From Norana najaformis (lineage: Eukaryota > Annelida > Clitellata > Crassiclitellata > Hormogastridae): 64,000 nucleotides of DNA. The stretch's first letter is position 1, and the number at the start of each line of letters is the position of its first letter. The notes beneath the pieces were generated by a model that saw only the letters and a list, made by a program, of their open reading frames with translations, was not told the origin of the DNA and searched no databases. The position numbers were made by a program, and so were the translations under genes. The stretch covers positions 16,725,165-16,789,164 of the forward strand of contig OZ029927.1 in assembly GCA_964023275.1 (NCBI GenBank), written 5' to 3'. Of this stretch, positions 20,107 to 33,546 are shown piece after piece.

Positions 20107-20395
20107 TTAATTCTTGTTCTTCGTCTCGGATGCTTCACCCGAAGCAGCAGCAGCAGCGGCAGCCTTCTCATCCGCAGCCTGGGCGGCAAGGATTTCTTCC
20201 TCCTCCATGACCTTCTTGTGACGGACCTCGTAGAGATGGCGGAAGTAGTCCTTGATGGCCGTGACGGTGTCCTTGGCCCGGATCACGTCCGCCGTCTTCT
20301 CGGCGATCATCACCTGCGTCGCGTATGTATCTCCGCTCGGACTGGACGGGATGACCGAGGCGTCAACGACCCTCAAGCCCCTCAGTCCACGCACC
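20107..20395 (-). CDS. GMC oxidoreductase exon 11 (last coding exon)
   Basis: Acceptor TGTGTCGCAG ends at 20396, entered in phase 2; stop TAA at 20109-20107. It encodes [16 protein letters not shown], then [19 protein letters not shown] and a tail with EEEE, a run of seven Ala and a terminal TKNKN. VVDAS and MIAEK are typical of the GMC C-domain. The position normally occupied by the second active-site residue (second N of GNxNAP, His in glucose oxidase) is Tyr. The tail extends about 55 residues past the usual family end and is low complexity. Confidence 0.93.
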
Positions 20396-23300
20396 CTGCG
20401 ACACAACGACACGACCACGCCATCAGCAACACAACGGTGTGTTTTGGAGCTAAGAAGGGACTCATATCGAGCAGGATGCAGGGGCACTTTATGGTTTTAA
20501 GGTGTTAAAGGGCCCACTGTACTTTGCGCCGTTAGGGCCCCAAGGTGTTTACACCGAATACACCGGTGTTAATATCTCGGTGTACGCTCTTCTAGGGGCC
20601 GCCCAGACTATGGCCTCACGTGATGTAACCACACTCTTCACTGGCTCCCCGTCCATCAGCGTGTCCACTTTAAGATCCTCTCCCTCATGCGCAATTGTGT
20701 TGTTGGCTCTGCTCCCCTTTACCTCATTGACTTCTGCACTTTGGTCTCCTCGTTGCCGGGCCGCAGCACCCTTCGCTCGGCCACTCAGGATCTCCTGTTT
20801 GTCCCTCGAATGCGAACCACTGCTGCCCAGTCCAGAAGCTTTGCCTACGTTGGTCCCACTTGCTGGAATCGTCTCCCTCGAGAATTGCGACTTGAGCTCC
20901 TTTCTCTTCCCCTCTCAGTGTTCCGCAGGCGCCTGAAGACTGTACTGTTTAACAATGATTTTACTTTTTCGGGTCGGAAGCACCTCTGTTGAGTTTATTC
21001 TGTAAGAGGCGCTTTATAAATCTCAATTTACAATTACTATTACAATTACAGGGTGTTAAAGGGCACATTGTACTTTGCGCCGTTGGGGCCCCAAGGTGTT
21101 TACATCGAATACACCAGTGTTAATATCTCGGTGTACGCTCTTCTAGAAGCCCGCCCAGACTATGGCCTCACGTAATGTAACCAAGGTGTTAAAGGGCGTA
21201 TTGTACTTTGCGTCGTTGGGGCCCCAAGGTGTTTACACCGAATACACCGGTGTTAAAAGCACCTGTGACAGCATGGCCTCCGAAGTAAATCACAAATCGA
21301 TCCTTATGGAAGAAAGTGCCTCAAGACGTTCGTTTATTGCCTAGTCCAATCGTAATCGTAATCGTAAACTCGAAATTTCTAAAGATCTACACAAAAGCTC
21401 GGCGTATGGCACCAGCTTATTCACGAGTGCTGAATAAATTCCAACGCGTCAAACCCAATACGCAATATATCACAGATGGCCAAACGAATTTAAGTCCAGT
21501 TAGATTGATTTGACCTATTTACTTATCGACCTATTGACCTGATGACCTTTTGACTGACCTTAGCGTATGATCAACAACAGCCGTGTTATCGTTTGGAGCG
21601 CCCATTCGACAGGTGCCAACCGGAGCCATACCGGAAGTGGACAGGTGCCTCAGATGACACTCGATGTACTGTTCCGTGTAGTTGCCGAACTTGGCGCATT
21701 CGGGCAGAAGGCGGTTCGTCAGCTGGAACTCCCAGTCCTTGAAGCTCTTCGTGTTGACCAGTTTCCGAGCGAAAGTAAATGCTGCAAACAAAAACAGAAA
21801 TTGTTCGCAATACTACAAGTCGTAATTTAATGAATATTGTCGCCAGGAGAAAATTGTTTAACAAACTTGTTAGTGGAACAGTGTATTTCTTTTAGTTTTT
21901 AGGTGAAAAAAGCGGAAGAAAAAGTGGCTGGCATGCATAGTATCGAAGCAAGAGAAGAGGGAGGGTATAAAGCATATAAAGATGTAGGGTAAGAAGGTGG
22001 TTTGTATGAAGAAGACGTGAACGAGTTTGGAAGGTGAATGTGACGAAAATAATAAGAACGAAGACAAAAGGGAAGGATCTATGAGGTGATGAAGACGAAA
22101 CAAAACGATTGGGAAATGGGTGAAGGCGAGGCAAGTGAGGGGCAGGGGAAGAGATAAAGAGGACAAGTAGAAGGAGGAGAAGGATAAGGAGAAATTAGAG
22201 TAAATAGAGTTTGCAGGAGAAGAAAGAATAGTAGAACAAGGATGTTTAGACGCACAAAGATGAGAGGAGGTTTGCGCTGTTGCTCAACATTGTTGTTTCT
22301 TGTGTCGCACTAGATATGCGGTGTTGTGTCGTATTGTATTGTATTGTATTGTAAGGAGGAAGAAAAGAAGGCGAATGGTGCAATGAATGAAGAAACAGAT
22401 GAGGACAGAAAAGAATAAGAGAAGGGTTAGAGGGCATACCCTTGGCTAGTATCTTTGCGTCGACATCAAGGTAAGGTAAGGTAGGGTAGATTAGGGTAAG
22501 GTAGGGTTTGGTAGGGTAGGGTAAGTTAGGGTAAGGTAGAGTATGATATGGTTGGGTATGGTATACAGCAAGAGCAAGGTAGAGTACTGTTGTTGAATTG
22601 TTTTTAGCAGTTAAGTGAATTGTTCGTTGGCTATTGAGATTGTGAACGAAGAGATGGAGGAGTGCGAAGATGAGAAAGCGAAGGGTGAAAGTGGTTACCC
22701 TCGGCTAGTATCTTCACATCGACTTCTTCAGCCAGGTAGTTGGGGTTAATGAGCGGAGGGTCGTCGGGGTTGTTGGATCGCAGTCGCAGGGTGCCTCTGC
22801 TCTTCGGGTGAAGAAGAACCGGGAAGATCGTGATACCCTCTCGGCTCAAAGGACTTCCATGGATCTCGTCCCACACCTACAACAAGCAGTTCACTCGTCG
22901 TGACAGCGTATATCTGTATCGCCGAAGTAAGAACAAGAACATCAACCCTATATCAATTTCTTAGTCTCTCTCTCCCCATCTTTTCCGCAAGCGCTTCAAG
23001 TCCTTCTTATTTCCCAGTGTTTCTGGGCTGGCGGGCCGGGAGCGCCTCTGAGGAGTCTATCTTGGAGTGGCGCTTTATAAATTTTCGATTACATTACATT
23101 ACATATACCCCATCACTGTCCAATCCCCTCACCAACTCTCCATCCCTTCTTCGAACATCTTCCGCATCTTTTCTGCACGTAAAACACTTTACTCTTTTGG
23201 TTTCTGCTCTGCTCCACCTGCAAATGTCAGCGACGGCTCACTAGCTCCATCTGGTGGTCGTTGCCGTAGATATTCTCGGCGCTGGCCGTACACACTTGCA

Positions 23301-25742
23301 TGCTGTCAGCACCCTCTAATTTAGGAGGCAGAACCCGTCAAAAGCAATTCGTCGATTCTGGCTGATGCACTGTGTTTCCACGACGAAGCAGGTGTTCAAT
23401 GCCAGCCGGAGACTCTGGCGCCGGAAGTGGGGCTTTCTCGTTGACCTTCGGGGTCAGAATTAGGCAAATTTTGCTTATCACGTGTACAATCGTACATCAC
23501 ACTGACACACACACACGCGCACACACACACACATATGCGCACACACGCGCACACACACACGCGCATGCACACACACAACACGCACATGCACACACACAGA
23601 CGCACACAAGCACATACACAAATACACACCCACATAGTTACATGTATTTATCACGTGTACATATGTGGTGTAGGCCTATGCATATGTGATCTATATATGT
23701 ATATATATATGTATATATATATGTATATATATGTATATATGTGTATATAAATATACATGTATGTATACACAGTCTAGGTCTTCTATCAGACAGATTGCTT
23801 ATCTATGATGCTGTTTTTGTAGCTGCAGGTGCGCGTGTGTCTAGACCCAACTTTATTTATTAGCCGAGTCTTAGAAGTAATGGCTGCATACAGCAGACAA
23901 ATGTGTAGCTTTGACTGCTTTCACATGCATCAATTGTGTGGATATCTAAGCACAACGAACATAGTCAACGTGGCATGTGCAGTTATATATATATATATGT
24001 GGTGTATTCATGTGTGTGTCTATGTAAGTATGTATGTATGTATGCATGTATGTATGTATGTATCTATGTATGTGTGTATGTATGTATGTATATGTGTATA
24101 TATGTATGTATGTATGCATGCATGTATGTATGTATGTATGCATGTATGTATGTATGCACGTATGCATGTATGTATGTGCGTATGTATGTGTGTGCATGCT
24201 TGTATGTATATAGCTTCTTTTAAGAATGTCTGTATACATATAGACACTTGATATAGCTTCTGTTATGTAATGCACAATATCTCATCACAGTATAAAGTAG
24301 AACGCTATTGGCATATTGCTGTGGGTGACTGTGGCAGTTGTCCATAGTTACTAGAACCAGCTGTCGACATTAATGGCTGATCTTTGCAGACATTACTTTG
24401 GACAGTGCTTTGTTTTCTGGCCTAGAACTCCCTCCTATACACGATTCATTCATTCATTCATTCATTCACACACACACACATACATATGTACATACATACA
24501 TATTACATATGCATACATGGGTACATATATATGTACATAAGTGCATGCATACATACATACATACATATATACACATATACATACATACATACACACATAC
24601 ATACATACATACATACATGCACACACATACACAAATACATACTGTACATACACAAACATACACACATACATACATACATACATGCATGCATGCATGCATA
24701 CATACATACATACATGCACACACATACACACATACACAAACACACACGTACATACATGCACACATGCATTCATACACACATACATAAGTACATGCGTACA
24801 TACATACACAAACATATACACAAGTAACACAAACAGCCATAAACACATACATACACAGCCATACACACATATACACACAGCCATACACACACGCACACCG
24901 TACTTAAGCACACATAGATAGGTTGAACCGATAGACGGAGACCCACTTACTTCGTTTTTGATGTTCAGCTGATCGGCGTCGTATGCATTTGGATTGGAGA
25001 CAAAGTGTAGAGAGACGAGTGGGAACTTGATCGTCGGTGGTTGATGACGCAGGCGGATGAAAGCGATTGCCTCGCGAAACCTAGGACTTGCTTTCATACC
25101 TTTAATGTCACGAAAGTGAACGACACGCATCAGTGAACACGGAAATCTTTCATGTACTTTCATTGTACTTTGCGCCGTTGGGGCCCCAGGTGTTTACACC
25201 GAATACACCGATGTTAAAAGCGCCGCTGACGGCATGGCCTCCGATGTAATCACAGATCATTCGTTTATTGCCTCGACTAATCGTAATCGTAAACTCGAAA
25301 GAAGCAGATATAAACAACCGAGGCATAACAGTCAAAAATTCAGATTCAGGTGTACTGACATTGCGCGCGTTATAGGTGATTTAATAAAAATAAATTAATT
25401 AATTTAATTAATTGATTAAGCACGTAAATAGGGCAATGGAGAATATTAAAGAGACAGTGCAGATCGAATTCCTAATTGATAGCAACAATTTATGGAAATG
25501 AAGCCTACTGACCAAATATTAGAGTAGGCCTACATGGATTTTGCAGGTGACAATTGTCAACTGGAATTACTGCTCATCAGTTTGAAAATAATGCATGAAA
25601 TCTTGCATCGAAGCGCATCCCTTGGCTAATCTAATTTTCTGATTTACATATCGCAGTTACATTATGATGGCATTTTAATACCTGTCCAAAAACGGTCGTT
25701 TCAAGGTCGGTCTTATGTCCTAAGAGTAAGAGTGAGTGTGTG

Positions 25743-25811
<69 letters not shown>

Positions 25812-28800
25812 GAGAGAGAGACAGAGAGAGACAGACAGAGAGAGACAGAGAGAGAGACAGACAGACAGACAGCAAAAGAGGGACACAACCTTCCTTCCAA
25901 TACCGTCTCAAGTTGATCGTCATTTTAGATGAGGGATTAACTTCACACGATCATTGATTGATGTCCAGTGTTTTGGGCTATGAAAGTCTTAACATGAGAT
26001 CAGATCCGATCAGCCGGGTCAGATCAGGTCAGACCAGACCAATCAGACCAGACGAGATCAAACCACATCAAACCAGACTAAATCATACTGCAGACTATTT
26101 CCACCAAATCAGATCAGACCAGACCAGACCAGGCCAGACTAGACTAGACCAGACCAGACCAGGCTAGACCAGACCAGACCAGACTAGACCAGACCAGGCT
26201 AGACCAGACCAGACCAGACCAGACTAGACCAGACCAGGCTAGACCAGACCAGACCAGACCAGACTAGACCAGACCAGGCTAGACCAGACCAGACTAGACC
26301 AGACCAGACTAGACCAGACCAGGCTAGACCAGACCAGGCTAGACCAGACCAGACAAGACCAGACTAGACCAGACCAGACCAGACCAGACTAGACCAGACC
26401 AGACAAGACCAGAGACCAGACTAGACCAGACCAGACCAGACCATGCACACACGACCAGACCAGACTAGACCAGATGATCGGCCACTTGCCAGTTCCGAAA
26501 AGCGAGTAAGCCCAGGCGGAGAGGAAGTTCTCCGCCCTGGCGGGAGTTATGGTAAAACCGGTGTAGGGGGAGTACATTTCGATTCCATCGCCCATCACGT
26601 GATCCTGGAGGTTCTCTCCCACCGGAAGGTCGGCAACCAACGGAATCTGCGATCATAAAAACCAGTATATGTATGCACGAAAACAACACCTAATTAATAT
26701 ATCGCCTTTCAGGTACCTCATAAAAACGCTGCAGGAATGACTACCTAATTGATATAAACGAGTGCGTTTTCCAGGCACTTTCATAACGACTTCTTCAGTG
26801 ACTTCTACAGCACCAACATGATCCTAAATGTTCTACAGTTCTCAAATGTTCTAGAGATAATGATCTGACTGTTTAAAATAACTTTATCGTCGGTTGTTTA
26901 GCAAAACTAAACAGACATTATGTGTCTCTGAGAGAACTCAGAATAAATCAAGTTGTGGGTAGACCCAGCATTATACATCAGCGGAGTCTAAGAAGGAATC
27001 TCTGCGCACAGCAGACAAATGTGTAGCCTTTAGTACATGTGTAGTTATTTAAATATATATGTGTGTTTGTTCCTGGCTATTTGTAAAGCGCCTTTTAAGC
27101 ATGTCTATATTTATCTATAAACTTGATGTAGCTTCTATTAAGTAACTCACAACATATGAGGAATCCTCCAATTAATAATGAATGATTAGAAACTTCTAAT
27201 GCGCCAGTGTCTAATGCACAAGGCATCAACCGATGGCGCACCAAAGCCTCGCCACAATCAGGTTACTATCCAGAAGACCAGTCTACAGGACAAAGAGGCA
27301 GCCTATGATGGATAAGCAATTTGAAAGAGGTTTTGGGTCTTTGAAGTACTTCATTATTACCTTTCCCAGGATAGTACAGCACTACCGCAGCACTAGAGTA
27401 CTTCATTTTACCTTTCCCAGGATAGCACAGCACTACGGTACCACTGGAGTACTTCATTATTACCTTTCCCAGGATAGCACAGCACTGTATACAAAGCGCT
27501 ACATATCTAAGTGTACGTCGTTTGACTTACCTTCAGTGAGTGGATGTGAGCTTTTGGACCGACGCCGGATAGAAGCAGCAGCTTAGCAGATCCGACCGTT
27601 CCAGCGGACAGGATGACCTCGTGGTTGGCACGAACTAGTTTCTGCTGACCGTCGTGCTTGTAGACGACTCCAACTGCCTTCTTACCCTCGAATACCACCT
27701 ACAGTACACAGCGGAAGAAAGACTGAACAGATTTCTGATTAGATTATGCTCAGGACTCCTGGAATTAGGACTGAAATAGGAATTATTCTAAGAATGGGAA
27801 TAGAATTAGAATTGAAATGTGACCTTTTGAACTGAATTAGAATTAAAATCAGGAATTCGTTTTAGAACTGAAATATCATTGCTCAGGAGAGATTAGATTA
27901 CGTCTAGGTTTGATTAAGACGAGATTAGATTAGATCAGGGCTATATTAGCTTGGCCCATTTTTGTCCAAAATATTGACTTTGATGTAAATTCATATATGG
28001 AATTATTAGTAGTAACTGCCTTCTTACCTTCGAATACCACCTACAGTACGCAGCGGAAAAACAACACGACTTAAACGATTTCTGATTTGATTATGCTCAG
28101 GAGAGATTAGATTAAGTCTAGATTTGATTTGGACGATATTAGATCAGATTAAAGCTATATTAGATTAGCCCACTTTTGTCCACTACGGTAGCACTTTTTG
28201 TCCACTACTTCATTATTACCTTTCCCAGGATAGTACAGCGCTACCGCAGCACTGGAGTACTTAATTAATGCAGCACTAAAGTATCGCAATACTTCACGTA
28301 CTGTGATGCTTCAAATTATTGACTTTGATGTAAATGAATACATGGAATTATTAGTAGTAGCCCTGACAGCAAACATCATCACAAGCTTCCTCGTCGGTGC
28401 TGCATTAAATGCCTTGCTACGTCAAATGGTATTCTAAAGAAGCATCCAGGTTGCGATTCGCAGGGCTCCTCTCTGCTTAGCTCTATTTTGTTATCTGATC
28501 TGTGCTTCACAAATTGTCTTATAGTAGTAGTAACATCAGCAGCAGCAGCAGCAGTACTAACAATAACATTAGCATTAGTATTCTAATACAACACTAACAG
28601 TAGTAGTAGTAGCAGTAGTATTGATGATGATGATGACGACGACGATGACGATGACGATGATGATGACGATGATGATGATGACGATGATGATGACGATGAT
28701 GACGATGATGATGATGATGATGACGATAACAACAACAATAATAATTATAGTAACTAGCCAGTCCAAGAAAGATGTAGGCCTTAATTTTTGTAATCCTGAG

Positions 28801-31800
28801 TGATCACATGCACCTCTAGTAGAAATAATAAAACAGAAAATAATCCACACACCGAGTATACTTCCCCAGTCATCACCCTCAGCCCTCAGTACTCTTCCGA
28901 TCCCCTCTGATCCCCCAAATCTCACCCTGCAAGGGAGGAGTGGCAAAAGAGTGGCAAGTACCTTCTGAGCGACAGCGTGGGTGAGGACGTGCAGGTGGCT
29001 GAGTCCCATCGACCGTCGCAGGAAGGCGTTGTAGGTGCTCCACCGCACTCCGAACCGGATCGTCGCCTGCGCCGGAGCCCAGCCTGAAAGGTCAAGGGCA
29101 TCCGTTGGAAAGGCCAAGGTCGTCGGCATAACAGAAACCACAAAGCTCGTAATCGTAATCGTAATCCCGAAATATCTACAGCGCCCAACGCAAGCCATGT
29201 CACGGGGACCAGCTTATTCACAGACGCTCAGTCAAAACAAAATTGATAGGCAAAAGGGTTCGGTTCCAGGTCAAGATCCAAGAGTCAGGCAGAGAGACAG
29301 ATGTTATGAAAATGTTAGAGAGTAAGGTAAAGGTAGGGCAATCTAAGGAGGGATAAGAAAATGAAAGGTGAGCTGAGAAAGATAAGGTAAGGTAATAACG
29401 TCAGGCAATAACATTAGGTAATAATAAAAAGGTGAGGAAAATTAAAGTAAGGTAATATAAAATTCTGTAAGTTAGTACAAGACAAGGTACGGTAATAGCT
29501 CATCACTTGAAGGCGCCACTGTAAGCTGTAGTTCTCGGAGGCTTGACCCAAGGGTCAAAGGTTATTAAGGTTGAAGCAAAACACAACGGCATGAGCACTC
29601 CAAAAATTAAAGTAAGGTAAGGTAAAATTGTGTAAGTTAGTATAAGATAAGGTAAGGCAATGGCTCATCACTTGAAGGCGCCACTGTAAGCCTTAGTTTT
29701 CAGAGGCTTGGCCCAAGGGTCAAAGGTTATTAGGGTTGACGCAAAATGCAACGGCATGAGCACTCAAACAGCCAAACAAACTTTCCCTACAAGCTACACT
29801 ACTTAACAATGACTTGACAGATTTGAATGGCATAGTGAGATTCGAACCCCAGACGCACAGATGAAAGACAGCCGAATTTCAGTCTGCCACAATTCGTGTA
29901 ACAAAGGTCAAGGTTATCTAAGGAGCGTGGTTCATCAGCGACCTAAAAAAACCAGCGAGAGATTCATGCTTCACCGACGACAGATCCAATTTGTGTTCCT
30001 GCCATAACTGACACGATGCAAACGTTGGAAAAAGCTGTAAGCATAATGTAGACATCGACGTTGGGATTTGGTCTCGTTTGGCCTCACCTGGTTTCACCTT
30101 GTCTCACCTTGCCTCACCTGGCCTCGTCAGGCCTCACCTGGCCTCACCTCTGTACGTTCGGTGCGAAGTCGATACATGACGCACATCTCTGACAAGTGCG
30201 TAAAGAAAACAGCGCATGAATACTTTGATACACACGGATAGGTCCTACTTTTGATACACAGACAACGAGATGCACACACACACATCTATCTATGCATACA
30301 CATATAATTGTACATAAGGGCAAGTTTGCAGCGCAAACAAATATATATATACATATATAAGTATGCATACATAATATAAAAGATACACGTGTGTGCCCAA
30401 CATATATTATATATATATATTGGGCATATATCATCATCATCATCAATGTCCTATATAAATGTTATATATATATGTATATATATATATTAATGCTGATGTT
30501 TTGAATTGCATATTTCTACAGAGTGTATTATGTACGTATCTGGGCATTTCTATAGCGCCTTTTAATGATTTTAGAGATTGTAATCTCGAGATTTCTACAG
30601 CGCCCAAAGAAAGCCAAGTCGCGGGAACCAGCTTATTCACAGGCGCTCAGTCAAAACAAAATCGATAGACAAAGGGGTTCGGTTCCAGGTCAAGATCCAA
30701 GAATAGGTATTATGTCGATGCCGAGTGAGTGAATGACGTCATGCTACCGAATTGCGTCTTTCCGTTGTAGTCTCTTTGTTTCAATCCGATTTCCTTGAAG
30801 CAGAGTTCGATGATCTTGTGCAGCGTTGAGAATCCGACATCCGACACAGACATCCTTCCTCCAAACCCATGAAAGACTAGAAACAAAAAACATCCTGTTG
30901 TATCCTCTCCGTCCTTCGATTCCTCTTCGTCATCCTGTTCCTCATCCTCCTCCTTTCTTCCTCGTCTTTGTCTTCCTTTCCTTCCTCTTCCTTCTTCTTC
31001 CTACTCTTACACCGTCTCCTTCAAGTCCTCTTCTTCCTCTTCTTTATCCTGTTCCTCCTCCTCCTTTTTTCCTCATCTTTACCTTCCTTCCCTTTCTCTT
31101 CCTCTTTTTCCCACTCTTCCACCTCCTCCTCCTTCTTTTCTTTCTCTTCCTCCTCCTTCAATTTCTCTTCTTCCTCCTATTCTTGCTGTACTTCCTCTCC
31201 CTCTCTTTCTCATCTTTATCTTCCTCTTTTTCTTGCTCTTCTTCCTACTCTATCATACATACATACATACATACACATATACATATGCATACATGCATAC
31301 ATACAAGTGACAGTAACTGCATTATTTTTATTGTCTATCTATCAAAGTTCTGTCTGTATCAGTGTATGCTGTTTCCCGACCAGACACTCGATGCATTGTG
31401 GCCATTATAGAGGGAGAAGCGTACCTGTCTTGACGAACTCTCCCTTCCTCTGGTCTTCGGACTTGATGAAATACGGAAGGACGTCCTTGTAGGCCCAGCC
31501 GTGGGCTCCGTTGTTGGCCCACTCGTCGAAGTCGAACCGGTTACCTCGTAAGTAGAGCATGTAGTTGATGTTGCTCGTTCCTCCCAGGCCTTTTCCGCTG
31601 TGCCAAAGGCACGACTAGATTTCAGAACACGGCGTAATTATATGAGTGACTAAGACCACAACGACTAGAATAGATAATGGGAAGAGGAAGAATCAGGATA
31701 AGATTTGTGGAAGAGGATTGTATTCAGTTTTGAGTGAAAGACCTGCGCAGAGATTGCAAGGGGTGAGGTGTTGGTGAGTTCGTAGGATCGGTCAGATAAC

Positions 31801-32892
31801 TGTCGTAATTCTGGCCAGAGTTTATTCCAGAGGGGTGTAGCAGTGATGGTTACGAAGCGATTTCCAAATTCGAAGGATGAGGTGACTGGAGGGCGGAGAA
31901 TTGTTAGGACAGAAGAGGAGCTGGTTGAACGGAAAGCAAATAACTAGTGAAGATAAGAGGGCTGGGAGGATTGAAGTCTGTTTTAGGTAAGTGATAGGAC
32001 TTTTACTCTATTTGTTCAGGTATTTTTAAGCCAGTGCAGTGGTTTGAGAACAAGATTGATGTGATGTTGTTTGACAATTTTTATACTAGCACAAGCCATA
32101 GACTTGGCTTTGAGAAAATGCTTCGATAAGCCTGACTGAGAGGAATTATACTTTTGATGGTTTTATCGTAATCGTAAATTCGAGATTTCTACAGCGCCTA
32201 ACGAAAGCTAAGTCGCGGGACACAGTTTATTCACAGGAGCTCAGTCAAAACAAAGTCAACAGGCAGGAAGGGTTCGGTTCCAGGTCAAGGTCCAAGAGTC
32301 AGGCAGGCAGGAACCAGCATATTCATAGGCGCTCAGTCAAAACAAAGTCGACAGGCAGGAAGGGTTCGGTTCCAGGTCAAGGTCCAAGAGTCAGGCAGGC
32401 AGGAACCAGCATATTCATAGGCGCTCAGTCAAAACAAAGTCGACAGGCAGGAAGGTTCGGTTCAAGGTCAAGATCCAAGAGTCAGGCAGGCAGACGGCTA
32501 CGGTTGGTGGTGTTTGAAATTGATACCTGATTCGTGTGTCCCTTGCAGGCGAACCTCTGCGGTGTGGTCTGGTACATCCAGTCGAACTCTCCAGGTCCTC
32601 GTTCGACGTCACCTCTGACGACATCGGCGAAGACTGGTATGTCGATATCGGGGTCGGACGTTGGCTTACCACCTGCCTCAATCAGCAGGATCGTCACGTT
32701 CCGGTCCTCGGCTAACCGGCTGGCCAGGACCGCTCCCGAGGTTCCGCCACCGACTGAAACAAACACCACCCGCAGAACCTCAGTTACATCTGGTGTAACC
32801 ACCTGTGTCTCGGATGTGTGTGCGCCGTTATTGTCGTCGTTATCATCATGCAAGTATGTATCAAAGCACTTAATGTAGCGCCTTTCAGGATC

Positions 32893-32925
<33 letters not shown>

Positions 32926-33478
32926 GTGTTGTGTTCCTCCTCCTCGTCATACTCCTCCTCTTTATCACCACCATCATCATCTTCATCACTATCACCACCA
33001 CCACAAGCACCACCGCCACCACCAGTTATCGCATTATCGTCATCTTCATCATCACCATCTTTACAACCGTTATCATCACCACCACCATGTTATGTATTTA
33101 CTGCTACTTATGCTTATATTTCATAGCGTCATAGAGGCCATAATAAGACTTGATCTTCCTGCATAGTGAAAAGCCACACAAACGATCCGTATTTGCGGCC
33201 CTATAAATATATGGGCATCATAAAGGGCTATGGCGCGTGTGGCCTTGGTACCTTGGTCTACTTAGTACATGCAAACCGTCGCTTGGTCGGTGGCCCAGTT
33301 AGTACAGAGAATTGTGCTAACGCGCTTTGAGCTGATAACGCGCGCTTAGAAATTTCGTGTGACAGCTAGTCATTGCAGCGAACATCTAGCGCCAGATTTC
33401 TGTGAGTTGTACGCGCATGAAAAGAGAAGCGCTTTAGCTTAAATATTTTATGAGGTATAAAATGGCCATTGTAATAAC

Positions 33479-33546
<68 letters not shown>

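Noticed and set aside
22468-22575. Interstitial telomere repeat (TTAGGG-like)
   Set aside because: Words are GGTAAGG and GGTAGGG variants without a consistent hexamer.
30968-31492. Leu/Phe/Ser-rich plus-strand frames mimicking a membrane protein
   Set aside because: Homopyrimidine tract; the far end overlaps GMC exon 3 in antisense.
32482-32853. GMC start at an ATG upstream of exon 2 ([10 protein letters not shown]...)
   Set aside because: That extension is intron: exon 2 has a proper acceptor at 32754 and exon 1 supplies YDYVI in phase.
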